A stretch of 64,000 nucleotides of DNA from Pseudomonas kribbensis (GCF_003352185.1 NZ_CP029608.1:1612001-1676000); one strand, 5' to 3'. Positions 44,843 through 54,364 are shown, counted from the stretch's first letter. The notes: generated from the letters alone by a model not told the origin. A program made the numbers and translations.

Positions 44843-45220
44843 TCAGACCCCGGCTTTAGGCGACTTCACCGAATCATTGCCGGTCACGGTGGCGGTCTTG
44901 GTCGCCGCTTCGGCATTGGCTTTGAGCTTGCTCAGCTCTTCACCGGCGCGCTCGATCTTCGTGCGCACGTTGTTCATGTCCTGACGGCTTTTCTCCAGCA
45001 GGCTTTTTATCGAACTGTGGCCTGTGATGCCACGGGCCATGGCCACGCCGCCAATTGCCACCTGGATCAGACCGAACACGCCGCCACGGCGCAGGCCCTT
45101 GCCGACCATGATCACGCCGCCGGCCAGCGAGCCGATGCGCTCCCAGCCTTCGACGTTCTGTTCGGAACGGGTCTGGAACGGGGTGGATTCGATACGCTCG
45201 ACGCGTTTGAGCTCGGTCAT
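44843..45220 (-). CDS. DUF2892-type membrane protein
   Basis: A 125-residue protein whose middle part, NVEGWERIGSLAGGVIMVGKG to GLIQVAIGGVAMARGITGH, is the two-helix DUF2892 (YgaP C-terminal type) domain. A coiled-coil-like charged tail follows. The ATG at 45220 has GGAGA upstream. Function unknown. Its end is 3 nt from the M1-like gene on the other strand. Confidence 0.82.
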   Translation of the reverse strand: MTELKRVERIESTPFQTRSEQNVEGWERIGSLAGGVIMVGKGLRRGGVFGLIQVAIGGVAMARGITGHSSIKSLLEKSRQDMNNVRTKIERAGEELSKLKANAEAATKTATVTGNDSVKSPKAGV

Positions 45221-45301
45221 GATCTTTCTCCAGGCAATGAGTGATGGATAAACAAGCTGACTGCCGGGGCGGTCAGCTCGTTCCATCGGATGTGCGGCGT
45301 T

Positions 45302-45772
45302 TCAGCGGAATTTCGGCCCGGAACGGGTGTTCAGGCCTTTGGCCATGCGGTCGTAGAGCACGACGTTGACCGTGGCGGCGAGGTTCATGCAACCGGTGGT
45401 CGGGATGTACACGACGTCTTCGCACCAGTCGCGGATTTCCTGATCAAGCGAGCCGTCTTCGGGGCCGAAGATGTACAGGGCGCGATCCGGGTGGGTGTAT
45501 TCCGGCAGCGGGCGGGCGCCGTCGACCAGTTCCACGGCGACCGGGACGCAATTGAGCGGCAGGATCTTTTTCAGGTCGTCGATGCCGATCAGCGGGATGT
45601 CGTAGTGCACGCGCTTGGTGTCGGTGACGAAATCGGCGGCGCGCTCATAGCGCTTGCCGGTGTAGAACACGGTCGACACGCCATAGCAGCCTGCGGCGCG
45701 CATCACCGAACCGACGTTTTCCGGTGATTTGGGGTTATACAAACCAATGCAGCTGTACCGTTTGTCTGCCAC
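45302..45772 (-). CDS. SPOUT family RNA methyltransferase (TrmH-like)
   Basis: A 156-residue SPOUT methyltransferase. Motif 1 is NPKSPENVGSVMRAAGCYG, motif 2 LYIFGPEDGSLD and motif 3 IPTTGCMNLAATVNVVLYD, forming the knotted SAM site. It probably 2'-O-methylates rRNA or tRNA. A GTG start at 45772 fits the family N-terminus (MADKRYSCIGLYNP); a longer reading to 45838 has no support. Confidence 0.9.
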   Translation of the reverse strand: MADKRYSCIGLYNPKSPENVGSVMRAAGCYGVSTVFYTGKRYERAADFVTDTKRVHYDIPLIGIDDLKKILPLNCVPVAVELVDGARPLPEYTHPDRALYIFGPEDGSLDQEIRDWCEDVVYIPTTGCMNLAATVNVVLYDRMAKGLNTRSGPKFR

Positions 45773-45832
45773 GAGCGGGGTGCCTTCGGGAAAAAGAGGG
45801 CGATTATACGGGGATTGGGGGAGGGCGGCACC

Positions 45833-45861
45833 GATCATTCCCGCACGGCGCGGGAATGATC
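45833..45861. repeat. intergenic palindrome
   Basis: GATCATTCCCGC (45833-45844) and GCGGGAATGATC (45850-45861) are perfect complements around ACGGC. It lies just after the end of the HNH gene, before the RNA methyltransferase gene, on whose strand it could act as a terminator. Confidence 0.75.
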
Positions 45862-45870
45862 ACGGACGGT

Positions 45871-46242
45871 TCAGTCTTCTTTCTTCATCAATCCGGCCAG
45901 CGCCGCAAACGGGTTGTGCGTGGCCTTGGCGATTTTCGGCGTGCTCAGGGAGCCTTCGCCGAAATACTGCTGGTCGGTGTAGCGCGAGTGCTCGTTGTCG
46001 TGGCAGTACAGGCACAACAGTTCCCAGTTGGAACCGTCCTGCGGGTTGTTGTCGTGGTTGTGATCGCGGTGATGCACAGTCAGCTCGCTCAGACGCTTGC
46101 CGGAGAACTCACGGGCGCAGCGGCCGCACACGTGCGGGTACATCTTCAGGGCCTTGTCGCGGTAGCCCATTTCCTTGTCACGCTGGTTGTCGGCGAGGAT
46201 GCGATCCAGCTTCGAAGTGTTGGTCGGGGTGGACGAACTCAT
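45871..46242 (-). CDS. yajD: HNH nuclease family protein YajD
   Basis: A 123-residue HNH protein. Zinc cysteines CGRC and CLYC flank the nuclease core TVHHRDHNHDNN, ending with CHDNEH. It matches YajD of enterobacteria, for which no role is established. It is encoded between a SPOUT methyltransferase gene and a spermidine-synthase-like gene on the same strand, each with its own spacing of 50-100 nt. Confidence 0.92.
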   Translation of the reverse strand: MSSSTPTNTSKLDRILADNQRDKEMGYRDKALKMYPHVCGRCAREFSGKRLSELTVHHRDHNHDNNPQDGSNWELLCLYCHDNEHSRYTDQQYFGEGSLSTPKIAKATHNPFAALAGLMKKED

Positions 46243-46291
46243 GGGTTCACCTTTGTAGAAAGACTAATGACGGTTATGACGCAAGTTTAGC

Positions 46292-46978
46292 TCAGCCCTT
46301 GAGCTTCTCGGCAATCCAGATCGTGTGGCGGGTGCCCTTGTTGCCGTGGGCGAAGACCTGCACTTCCTCGGCCTTGAAACCGGCCTTCTTCAATTTGTCG
46401 GAAAACTGCCGGTCGGCGCTGGCGGACCACACCGCCAGCACGCCTTTGGGCCGCATCGCCCTGGCGCAAGCGGCGAGACCGGCGGCGGAATACAGCCAGC
46501 TGTTGGCCCTCTGGGTCAGGCCTTCGGGGCCATTGTCGACGTCGAGCATGATCGCGTCGAAGCCGTTCGGCTCGCTTTGCAGCACCTTGGCCACGTCTTC
46601 CTGACGGATCACCGTGCGCGGGTCGAGCAGCGGACGTCCGGACTTTTCACCGAGCGGGCCGCGGTTCCACTCGACCACGCCGGGCACCAGCTCGGCGACC
46701 ACCACTTCGGCGCTCTTGCCCAGATGCTTGAGCGCGGAGGCGAGGGTGAAGCCCATGCCCAACCCGCCGATCAGCACCCGCGAGTCCGGCCGGCCGGCAA
46801 CCTTGCGGCACGGAATTTCGGCCAGCGCGTCTTCGGAGCCGTGCATGCGGGTGTTCATCAATTGCCCGCCATCGCCGCCCTGGATCTTGATGACAAAGTC
46901 CTCACCATACTCGAACAGGCACAGGGCGCCGCCGTTGTCAGGGATCGGCGTGGTGTCGAGCAGAACGAAACGTTTCAT
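46292..46978 (-). CDS. spermidine synthase-like methyltransferase-fold protein
   Basis: A 228-residue Rossmann-fold protein. The SAM-site motif is VLIGGLGMGFTLASAL (about 69-84), followed by VVVAELVPGVVEWN and the acidic MLDVDNGPEGL. These are features of the polyamine aminopropyltransferase family. It is shorter than true SpeE and lacks a clear substrate lid, so another function is possible. It is usually annotated only as spermidine synthase family. Confidence 0.82.
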   Translation of the reverse strand: MKRFVLLDTTPIPDNGGALCLFEYGEDFVIKIQGGDGGQLMNTRMHGSEDALAEIPCRKVAGRPDSRVLIGGLGMGFTLASALKHLGKSAEVVVAELVPGVVEWNRGPLGEKSGRPLLDPRTVIRQEDVAKVLQSEPNGFDAIMLDVDNGPEGLTQRANSWLYSAAGLAACARAMRPKGVLAVWSASADRQFSDKLKKAGFKAEEVQVFAHGNKGTRHTIWIAEKLKG

Positions 46979-47056
46979 GGAAATCTCTACAGGGGGGAAG
47001 GCAAGCAGGCGCGTTGGGAGTAGCCTGAGAGCAGACTTCAGGCAACGGAGCCCTTG

Positions 47057-47341
47057 ATGAAGCGCACCATTCTAACGGTCATTGCCCTGGCCGCGCTCTC
47101 GATTACTGCAGTGCAGGCCCAACAGACGATTCCCGCCAGCCCGACCCCGCAACCGGGTTCGCCCGGCACCGCAACGCCGACACCGTATCCGCAGATCAGT
47201 CCGGTATCGATTCCCAAGGCCGGCTCCGGCAGTGGCGGGCCTCCGCTGGTGCCGATCGAGATGCCCAGCCCGCCGTCCAAGGATCAGCCGCTGCCGGGGA
47301 TCGAACAGCCCGAGGGTAAAACCAAATCACCCGGCGGCTAG
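47057..47341 (+). CDS. small exported Pro-rich protein, unknown function
   Basis: A 94-residue protein with a signal peptide ending near AVQA and a mature part in which Pro, Gly, Ser and Thr dominate, so it is likely disordered. CGGAG precedes the ATG. No family recognised. Its last 4 nt overlap the end of the cyclic-nucleotide-binding gene on the other strand. Confidence 0.75.
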   Translation: MKRTILTVIALAALSITAVQAQQTIPASPTPQPGSPGTATPTPYPQISPVSIPKAGSGSGGPPLVPIEMPSPPSKDQPLPGIEQPEGKTKSPGG

Positions 47342-47811
47342 ATCTGTTGCGCCGCCAGTTGACCGTCGGCCATGCGCAGACGTTTGGACAGGGAAACGGC
47401 GAGGGCGCGGATGATCTTGGCGGCGATCTTCGGCGCATCGTTGAGCATTTTTTCCAGTGAATCCTTGCCGAGGTTGAGCAACTGACAGTTGCTCGCCGCG
47501 ACACAAGTCGCCGAACGGCGTTCGCCGTCGAGCACGGCCATTTCGCCGAACGCCCGGCCGCTGCGCAGGGTGGCCATGGTGATGACCTGACCGTCAGCAC
47601 CGGTCTTCTGCACGGCTACCTGGCCGGTGTGGATGATGCACATGAAACTGCCGGCATCGCCTTCGCGAAAGATCGCCTCGCCCTCGGCCACGGTGCTGAT
47701 GCTGAAGTAGCCCGAAGCAGCGGCGAAGTCCGCCAGTTGCAATTGATCGAACAGGCCGCAGTCCATCAGCCAGTCACGGATTTCGTTGTTCAGTAAGGTC
47801 GGTTCTGACAT
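47338..47811 (-). CDS. cyclic nucleotide-binding domain protein without DNA-binding domain
   Basis: A 157-residue protein consisting of one cNMP-binding domain: EGEAIFREGDAGSFMCIIHTG, and the phosphate-binding cassette region SGRAFGEMAVLDGERRSATCVA. No helix-turn-helix follows, only a helical tail, so it is not a Crp-type transcription factor. It may regulate a partner protein. Partner unknown; the neighbouring genes give no clue. Confidence 0.85.
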   Translation of the reverse strand: MSEPTLLNNEIRDWLMDCGLFDQLQLADFAAASGYFSISTVAEGEAIFREGDAGSFMCIIHTGQVAVQKTGADGQVITMATLRSGRAFGEMAVLDGERRSATCVAASNCQLLNLGKDSLEKMLNDAPKIAAKIIRALAVSLSKRLRMADGQLAAQQI

Positions 47812-47920
47812 GTCATCGCGGTCTTTTTGTTGTGTCGGGTTACAGGCTCGCCACCGGGAGCCGACTTGATTATCGGCTTCCGGTGCCCGGAATTAAGACC
47901 CAAGTGACCGGCGGAGTTCC

Positions 47921-49975
47921 TCAGGCAATGCCCAGAACCTTGAAAACAAATGCATATTCGAGCGCTACGTCACGTAATCCCTGATAACGCCCGCTCATGC
48001 CGCCGTGGCCGGCGCCCAGTTCGGTCTTGAGCAGCAGCGGGTTGTCGTCGGTCTTGGTCGCGCGCAGTTTCGCCACCCACTTGGCCGCTTCCCAGTACTG
48101 CACGCGGCTGTCGTTGTAGCCGGCGATCACCAGCGTTGCGGGATACGCCTGCGCGGCAACATTTTCGTACGGCGCGTAGGCCTTGATCCGCTCGTAGACG
48201 TCAGGCTCTTCGGGGTTGCCCCATTCGTCGTATTCGGTGACGGTCAGCGGCAGATCCGGGTCGAGCATGGTGTTGAGCACGTCGACGAACGGCACTTCGG
48301 CAATCGCCACACCGAACAGATTCGGGCGCTGGTTGAGCACCGCGCCGATCAGCAGGCCACCGGCGCTGCCGCCGCTGATCGCCAGTTGCGGCGCAGTGGT
48401 GATGCCGTTGAGGATCAAGAACTCGGCGCAGGCAATGAAGTCGCTGAAGGTGTTTTGCTTGTGCTCCTGCTTGCCGGCGCGATACCAGGCTTCGCCCAGC
48501 TCGCCGCCGCCACGGACGTGGGCGATGGCGAACGCCATGCCGCGATCCAGCAGGCTCAGGCGGGCGTGGGAGAACCACGGGTCGAGGCTCGAACCGTAGG
48601 CGCCGTAACCGTAGAGGTACAGCGGCACCGGTTTGCCGAGCATTTCGCGTTTCATCACCAGACTGATCGGCACCAGCGTGCCGTCCGGAGCCGTGGCCCA
48701 CAGGCGCTGGCTGACGTAGGCGTCGGCGTCGAACGGGCCGAGCACCGGGGTTTCCTTGAGCACTTCCTGTTCGCCGGTAGCGAGGATCAATTGCCGAACC
48801 TGAGCCGGGCGATTCAGTGCTTCATAGCGCAGGCGGATGCGGTCGCTTTCGAATTCCAGACTGTTTTGCACGTAGAGGCTGTAGGCCGCGTCCGGCAACT
48901 GCACACGATAAGGCGCCATACCGTGTGGGCGCACTTCGATGATCGGCAGACCACCTTCGCGCAGGCTCAGGGTCAGGGATTCGGCGTTGAGGGTCACGCC
49001 ATCGAGCATCACCGAATCGCTGTGGGGAATCAGATTCTGCCAGTCGGCTTCGCTCGGCGCGATGCCGGTGTCCGGCGCCTGATACAGCGCGAAGTTGATG
49101 CCGTCGCGGTTGGTGCGGATGAACCAGGTCCACTCGCCGTCGAGCTTGCCGTGATCAACGTCGTATTCGTGATCCTCGACCCGTGGCGCCAGGCAGGTGA
49201 ACGGCTGGTGCGGCTGATTGGCATCCAGCGCCCAGACTTCGCTGGTGGTCTTGCTGCCCAGCGACAACAGCAATTGCTGCTCGGAGCTGGCGCGGTAGCA
49301 ATGCAGGAAGAAACGCCCGTCCGGCTCGTGGAACACCTGTTCGGCGGCGGTGCCGTCGAGGCGGTAGCGGAACAGTTTGTGCGGGCGATGAGTGTCGTCG
49401 AGCACGCCGAAAAACAGCGTCAGGCTGTCGTTGGCCCAGGTCATGCTGCCGTCGCAGTCCTGGAATTCCAGTTCGCTGATGCGCTCGCTGGCCAGTTCCT
49501 TCACGAACAGCGTGTAAATCTCGTCGCCCGAGGCATCGACGCTGTAGGCCAGGCGCTGGTGATCCGGGCTGATGCTGAATGCGCCGAGAGAGAAAAAGCC
49601 GCCATTGGCCAGGGCATTCGGGTCGAGCAACAGTTGCTCGCGGCTTTCGTCGAGGGTCAGGCTGTCGTCGGCCGGGCGCGGGCAGCGGTAGTGGCGCGGG
49701 TATTCGTCACCCGCCGTGGTGCGGGTGTAATACAGATACGGACCCCACGGTGACGGCAGGGACAGGTCGGTTTCGAGGATCCGGCCCTTGATCTCCTCGA
49801 ACAGGGTTTCGCGCAGCTCTGCCTGATCGGCGGTCTGTGCCTGCTGGTAGTCGTTTTCGGCCTTGAGGTAGTCGAGCACCGCGTCGGTGTCGCGTTCCTG
49901 CAGCCAGGCATACGGGTCGGCACCGGCATCCTTGCGGGCGATCGGGGCGCTGGTGACGTTGGCGGATACGGGCAT
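47921..49975 (-). CDS. ptrB: oligopeptidase B
   Basis: A 684-residue S9A prolyl-oligopeptidase-family serine peptidase that cuts short peptides after Arg or Lys in the cytoplasm. The N-terminal beta-propeller spans about 60-400. The C-terminal hydrolase has the nucleophile Ser in SGGSAGGLLIGAV and the His in GAGHGGMSGR, with an Asp expected in GYNDSRV. The ATG at 49975 starts the family N-terminus; a much longer upstream open frame is spurious. Confidence 0.95.
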   Translation of the reverse strand: MPVSANVTSAPIARKDAGADPYAWLQERDTDAVLDYLKAENDYQQAQTADQAELRETLFEEIKGRILETDLSLPSPWGPYLYYTRTTAGDEYPRHYRCPRPADDSLTLDESREQLLLDPNALANGGFFSLGAFSISPDHQRLAYSVDASGDEIYTLFVKELASERISELEFQDCDGSMTWANDSLTLFFGVLDDTHRPHKLFRYRLDGTAAEQVFHEPDGRFFLHCYRASSEQQLLLSLGSKTTSEVWALDANQPHQPFTCLAPRVEDHEYDVDHGKLDGEWTWFIRTNRDGINFALYQAPDTGIAPSEADWQNLIPHSDSVMLDGVTLNAESLTLSLREGGLPIIEVRPHGMAPYRVQLPDAAYSLYVQNSLEFESDRIRLRYEALNRPAQVRQLILATGEQEVLKETPVLGPFDADAYVSQRLWATAPDGTLVPISLVMKREMLGKPVPLYLYGYGAYGSSLDPWFSHARLSLLDRGMAFAIAHVRGGGELGEAWYRAGKQEHKQNTFSDFIACAEFLILNGITTAPQLAISGGSAGGLLIGAVLNQRPNLFGVAIAEVPFVDVLNTMLDPDLPLTVTEYDEWGNPEEPDVYERIKAYAPYENVAAQAYPATLVIAGYNDSRVQYWEAAKWVAKLRATKTDDNPLLLKTELGAGHGGMSGRYQGLRDVALEYAFVFKVLGIA

Positions 49976-50074
49976 GGAGGGCTCTCGAACATGACAAATG
50001 AGGACCGCACGGACGGCGGGGAAGCCTGATGTGCGAAAAGTCGTTACTATAAGCGCCTCTTTGCCTGCCTTGCC

Positions 50075-50575
50075 ATGGACACCATGACCGAGAACGACTA
50101 TCTGATCGCCTGGGGCCTCTACGCCTTTGCTGCCGTAGGCTGCCTGTTGGTATGGATGCGCATGACCCGCTGGATGTGGCGCTGGCTGCGCGAGCCGCTG
50201 CGTGTGCTGATGGCAGTGTTGCTGTTCAGCCCGACCATCATCGATCCGGTGAAGGAAAAATTCGCCCCGGCCGTCGCCATCACGGCGCTGGACCTGGCGT
50301 TCAAGGTCGGCAACAACGCCTGGCGGGCGATTTCCGAATTGCTCATGTACGCGATGATCGCGTTCGGCCTGTACCTGATATTCGTGCTGATCCGCTTCCC
50401 GATCGAACGCGCTTCGAAGGCGCGCAAGGAACAGGCCGAGGCCGCCCGCGCAGCCGCCCGTGCCGAAGACGAGCGTGACGGCGATCAACCGTTCGGCGGC
50501 GCCGGCGATGATCGTTACGGCCGTCCACCGCTGCCGAGCAATCCGCAGCGCGGACGCGTCGAGCCGCGTCTGTAA
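50075..50575 (+). CDS. conserved inner membrane protein, unknown function
   Basis: A 166-residue protein with two to three membrane segments in residues 8-110 and a charged C-terminal tail ([20 protein letters not shown]) that is probably coiled coil then disordered. An ATG 9 nt later at 50084 (MTENDY) is an equally good start. It lies 16 nt before a class II amidotransferase gene, in the same direction. Family not recognised beyond conservation in pseudomonads. Confidence 0.8.
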   Translation: MDTMTENDYLIAWGLYAFAAVGCLLVWMRMTRWMWRWLREPLRVLMAVLLFSPTIIDPVKEKFAPAVAITALDLAFKVGNNAWRAISELLMYAMIAFGLYLIFVLIRFPIERASKARKEQAEAARAAARAEDERDGDQPFGGAGDDRYGRPPLPSNPQRGRVEPRL

Positions 50576-50591
50576 TCACGAGAGCCCGCAC

Positions 50592-51368
50592 ATGTGTGAA
50601 CTATTGGGCATGAGCGCCAACGTGCCGACCGATATCGTGTTCAGCTTCACCGGGCTGATGCAGCGCGGCGGTCGCACCGGTCCGCACCGCGATGGCTGGG
50701 GCATCGCCTTCTATGAAGGTCGCGGGCTGCGGCTGTTCCAGGACCCGGCAGCCAGCTGCGAGTCGGAAGTCGCCAATCTGGTGCAGCGTTATCCGATCAA
50801 GAGCGAAGTGGTGATCGGCCATATTCGCCAGGCCAACGTCGGCAAGGTCTGCCTGTCCAACACCCATCCATTCGTCCGCGAACTGTGGGGGCGCAACTGG
50901 TGCTTCGCGCACAACGGCCAGCTCGCCGATTTCACCCCGATCAAGAGTTTCTACCGCCCGGTCGGCGATACCGACAGCGAAGCGGCATTCTGCGATTTGC
51001 TCAACCGCGTACGTGCAGCGTTTCCGGAACCGGTCGATATAGAAGTGCTGCTGCCGGATTTGGTTGCCGCATGCGCCGAATACCGCAGCAAGGGCGTGTT
51101 CAACTGCCTGCTCAGCGACGGCGACTGGCTGTTCTGTTATTGCTCGACCAAACTTGCGCAGATCACCCGGCGCGCACCGTTCGGCCCGGCACGGCTCAAG
51201 GATGTCGATGTGATCGTCGACTTCCAGGCCGAAACCACGCCCAACGACGTGGTTACGGTGATTGCCACCGAACCTCTGACCGAAAACGAAACCTGGACCC
51301 GCTACGAACCGGGCCAATGGAGCCTGTGGCGACGCGGCGAATGCGTAAGCCAAGGCACGACCGAATAA
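50592..51368 (+). CDS. class II glutamine amidotransferase, YafJ-like
   Basis: A 258-residue Ntn-type amidotransferase. Cys2 becomes the N-terminal nucleophile after Met removal ([12 protein letters not shown]). [18 protein letters not shown] and [10 protein letters not shown] are the substrate-binding loops. No synthase domain is attached, as in YafJ, whose acceptor is unknown. It is flanked by two membrane-protein genes in the same direction. Confidence 0.92.
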   Translation: MCELLGMSANVPTDIVFSFTGLMQRGGRTGPHRDGWGIAFYEGRGLRLFQDPAASCESEVANLVQRYPIKSEVVIGHIRQANVGKVCLSNTHPFVRELWGRNWCFAHNGQLADFTPIKSFYRPVGDTDSEAAFCDLLNRVRAAFPEPVDIEVLLPDLVAACAEYRSKGVFNCLLSDGDWLFCYCSTKLAQITRRAPFGPARLKDVDVIVDFQAETTPNDVVTVIATEPLTENETWTRYEPGQWSLWRRGECVSQGTTE

Positions 51369-51382
51369 AGGATCTCTCCTTG

Positions 51383-51925
51383 ATGTTGCTCAGTTATCTA
51401 CGGCTGGTGTTGTTTGCGGCGGGCCTGTTGATCGGTGTCCAGGTGCCGGGGTTCATCAACGATTACGCCAAGCGGGTCGAAGCGCATCTGATCGAGGCGC
51501 AGACCGGTCTGCGTGGCTTCCAGGGCACTGCCGAGCAGTTCTTCAAGGGTGATCTGCAGGCGCTGGTCGCTCATTATCGCGCCAGCGAGGACCCGGTGTT
51601 TCGCAGCGATGCCGACAGCCTGAGCACTTTGCTCAACCGTCAGCTGGCGCTGGACAAGCAATTCCAGGCGATGCAGGGCCCGTGGTACATCCGCTTCCTG
51701 CAAGTGGTGCTGGCCGCCGATCCGGATATCCGCAAGGAAACCTGGAACGGCTACAGCTACCAGATCCTGCTGACCCCTGAAGCAATGATCTGGGGCATGA
51801 GTGGCGCGCTGCTGCTGTCGTTCGGCCTCGAATGCCTGTTCCGTCTGATCGACTGGGTGGTGCTCGGCGGCAAGCGCCTGCGCCAGAGCCGGCCGATCGA
51901 AGACCGGGATGTGCGCGGGCTGTAA
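51383..51925 (+). CDS. DUF2937 family membrane protein
   Basis: A 180-residue protein with an N-terminal membrane segment (about 5-25), a helical domain with FINDYAKRVEAHLIEAQTGL, and a second membrane helix near 138-155 (MIWGMSGALLLSFGLECLF). This matches DUF2937, of unknown function. It begins 14 nt after the amidotransferase gene. A palindromic repeat follows. Confidence 0.85.
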   Translation: MLLSYLRLVLFAAGLLIGVQVPGFINDYAKRVEAHLIEAQTGLRGFQGTAEQFFKGDLQALVAHYRASEDPVFRSDADSLSTLLNRQLALDKQFQAMQGPWYIRFLQVVLAADPDIRKETWNGYSYQILLTPEAMIWGMSGALLLSFGLECLFRLIDWVVLGGKRLRQSRPIEDRDVRGL

Positions 51926-51935
51926 ACCTCGATGC

Positions 51936-51960
51936 ATCGTTCCCACGCCGTGGGAACGAT
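51936..51960. repeat. REP-like palindrome, same family as 2566-2592
   Basis: ATCGTTCCCACG and CGTGGGAACGAT are perfect complements around a single C. The core equals that at 2566-2592. It separates two convergent genes and touches the stop codon of the LysR gene. Confidence 0.8.
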
Positions 51961-52871
51961 CAACTCAGAACGATGTAATCCGTACCCACCTTGCGCGCAT
52001 ACCCCTCCAGCACCTGCTGACACAGCGTCACGATCTCTTCGACCCATTCCACACCGACCCGCCACGACACCACCACTTGTAGTGCGGGTGGCCGTTGATC
52101 GATGTCGAGCAGGGTCAGTTCGCCCCGCGCCAGTTCTTCGGCCACCAACACCGGTGGCAAAGCGCCGATACCGAAGCCATCACGCAACAAGCGGGTGATC
52201 GCCGACACCGAGTTCACACAGTTCAAGCGTGGCGCCAGCACGCCCTGGGCCTGCATCAGCGCCAGAATGTCCTGATGCGGCCGGGAGTTTTTCGAGTAGG
52301 TGATGATCCGTTCCTGCGCCAGGTCGGCGAGGCTTTGGTATTCGCGGTTGTAGATTGAATTGCTGGCGACGATCCAGCCGATGGGGTGGCTGGCCAGTTC
52401 CAGGCTGCGCACGCTTTCATGGCGCACCAGATCGGTTTGCAGGATCAGATCGAGAAAGCCTTTTTGCAGTTGATCGCAGAGGTTAAGGGACGTATCCGCC
52501 ACCAGCTCGATTTCCACCCGAGGGTACAGATCGGTCATCTGCGCCACCAAGGGGCTGAGCCAGGTGTGAATCACCGTGTCCATCACCCCGATGCGCACCC
52601 GGCCGACCTTGCTCGACCGGGTTTCGATGGACTGCTTCAGCGCCTGCATCGTGTCGAGCATCTGCTCGGCATAGTCCAGCACCTTCAGGCCTTCCGGCGT
52701 CAGGCTCACACCGCGCGAATCCCGCACAAACAGCTTCACTCCGAGCTCGCCTTCGAGCACGGCGATCCGGCTGGAGATCGAGGCCTGAGTGGTGAACAGC
52801 TTGTCGGCGGTCAGGCGAAAACTCTTCAGCCGGGCGACCCAGACGAAGGTCTCGAGAAACTTCAGGTTCAT
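51960..52871 (-). CDS. LysR family transcriptional regulator, probable pxp locus regulator
   Basis: A 303-residue LysR protein. Helix-turn-helix SFRLTADKLFTTQASISSRIAVLEG is near residues 17-41, and the effector domain from about 90. It is divergent, across 146 nt, from the MFS and pxpABC genes, the standard arrangement of a LysR regulator and its target. Regulation of the 5-oxoproline genes is inferred from this position. Confidence 0.9.
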   Translation of the reverse strand: MNLKFLETFVWVARLKSFRLTADKLFTTQASISSRIAVLEGELGVKLFVRDSRGVSLTPEGLKVLDYAEQMLDTMQALKQSIETRSSKVGRVRIGVMDTVIHTWLSPLVAQMTDLYPRVEIELVADTSLNLCDQLQKGFLDLILQTDLVRHESVRSLELASHPIGWIVASNSIYNREYQSLADLAQERIITYSKNSRPHQDILALMQAQGVLAPRLNCVNSVSAITRLLRDGFGIGALPPVLVAEELARGELTLLDIDQRPPALQVVVSWRVGVEWVEEIVTLCQQVLEGYARKVGTDYIVLS

Positions 52872-53017
52872 GGCAACAAATTTTTCTTATGTCTTGGGCG
52901 GGTTTTTATTCGTTGGACGCGACCGGGTGACGCACCCAAGAATCGACGCATCCGGTTCCCACGATAGGCGTCGTCGGAGCTTCGAACAAGACCAATAAAA
53001 GCCTGCGGAGACATGCC

Positions 53018-54304
53018 ATGAGTGCGCCCGACACCCTCGACCTCCCCAAGACCACGGCCCGTCCCGGCCCGTTCGACTGGTATCGCAACATCAATCAGCA
53101 GGAGCGCCGTACCTTCTGGAGCTGCAAGATCGGCTATGGTCTGGACGGCATGGACACCCAGATGCTCAGCTTCGTGGTGCCGACCCTGATCGCGATGTGG
53201 GGCATCACCACCGGCGAAGCCGGGCTGATTCACACCAGCACGTTGATCGCCTCGGCCATCGGTGGCTGGGTGGCGGGGATTCTGTCCGACCGCATCGGCC
53301 GTGTGCGCACCCTGCAATTGACGGTGCTGTGGTTCGCCTTCTTCACGTTCCTTTGCGGCTTCGCTCAGAACTACGAACAACTGTTGATCGCCCGCACCCT
53401 GATGGGCTTCGGTTTCGGCGGCGAGTGGACCGCCGGCGCGGTGCTGATCGGTGAAGTGATCCGCGCCAAGGATCGCGGCAAGGCGGTGGGCATGGTGCAA
53501 TCGGGTTGGGCACTGGGTTGGGGGCTGACGGCAATTCTCTATGCGCTGCTGTTCTCGGTGCTGCCACCGGAAGACGCCTGGCGCGCACTGTTCATCCTCG
53601 GCATCGTGCCGGCGGTATTCGTGATTTTCGTCCGTCGTCTGGTGAAAGACCCCGAGATCTACCGCGAGGCGAAAGCCAAACAAACCCCGGACAGTCCGTC
53701 GAAGTTTTACGAGATCTTCGCCCCCGGCATGCTCTTCACCACGTTCCGCGCCTCGTTGCTGACCACGGGGGCTCTCGGCGGTTACTACGCAATCACTTCC
53801 TGGCTGCCGACTTTTCTGAAGAACGAGCGCGGCTTGAGCGTACTCGGCACAGGCGGTTATCTGGCGATGGTGATCATCGGTTCCTACGCCGGTTATGTGA
53901 TCAGCGCCTATTTGACCGACCTGCTGGGGCGCAAGAAGAACTTCATCCTGTTCGCGGTCGGCTCGTTCACCATCGTTCTGCTCTACACCCAATTGCCGGT
54001 CAGCAATGGCGTGATGCTGTGGCTGGGCTTTCCGCTGGGCTTTTTTGCGTCGGGGATTTTCAGTGGCATGGGGGCGTTTCTGACTGAACTGTTTCCAACC
54101 CGGATTCGCGGCTCGGGGCAGGGCTTCTGCTACAACATCGGCCGTGCGCTGGCAGCGTTGTTCCCGCTGCTGATCGGGCTGCTCAGCCAGAAAGTACCAC
54201 TGAGTGTAGGCATCGGTGCCTTTGCGGCAGTGTCCTACGGCGTGGTGATCCTGGCGGCGTTGAGCCTGCCGGAAACCCGTGGCAAGCAACTGGACGCGCA
54301 GTAA
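53018..54304 (+). CDS. MFS transporter, probable organic acid or 5-oxoproline symporter
   Basis: A 428-residue major facilitator with twelve helices. The loop 2-3 motif GILSDRIGRVRTL and the second-half DLLGRKKNFIL are intact, and the N-terminal YGLDGMDTQMLSFVVPTL resembles the acid:H+ symporter group with its helix 1 Asp. The pxpABC genes follow in the same direction after 60 nt, so the transported compound may be 5-oxoproline or a related acid. This is inference. Confidence 0.88.
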   Translation: MSAPDTLDLPKTTARPGPFDWYRNINQQERRTFWSCKIGYGLDGMDTQMLSFVVPTLIAMWGITTGEAGLIHTSTLIASAIGGWVAGILSDRIGRVRTLQLTVLWFAFFTFLCGFAQNYEQLLIARTLMGFGFGGEWTAGAVLIGEVIRAKDRGKAVGMVQSGWALGWGLTAILYALLFSVLPPEDAWRALFILGIVPAVFVIFVRRLVKDPEIYREAKAKQTPDSPSKFYEIFAPGMLFTTFRASLLTTGALGGYYAITSWLPTFLKNERGLSVLGTGGYLAMVIIGSYAGYVISAYLTDLLGRKKNFILFAVGSFTIVLLYTQLPVSNGVMLWLGFPLGFFASGIFSGMGAFLTELFPTRIRGSGQGFCYNIGRALAALFPLLIGLLSQKVPLSVGIGAFAAVSYGVVILAALSLPETRGKQLDAQ

Positions 54305-54364
54305 CTGATAACCTGCGACAACGCCCTACGATAAAAAAAGACAAAAGCTACAGGAGTGTTCACC

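Noticed and set aside
48005..49753. Long plus-strand open frame opposite ptrB
   Set aside because: Antisense shadow of oligopeptidase B; no recognisable domain or ribosome site.
49976..50488. N-terminal extension of ptrB upstream of 49975
   Set aside because: The extension would run antisense through the membrane-protein gene at 50075-50575 and has no family similarity; the MPVSANV start fits oligopeptidase B.
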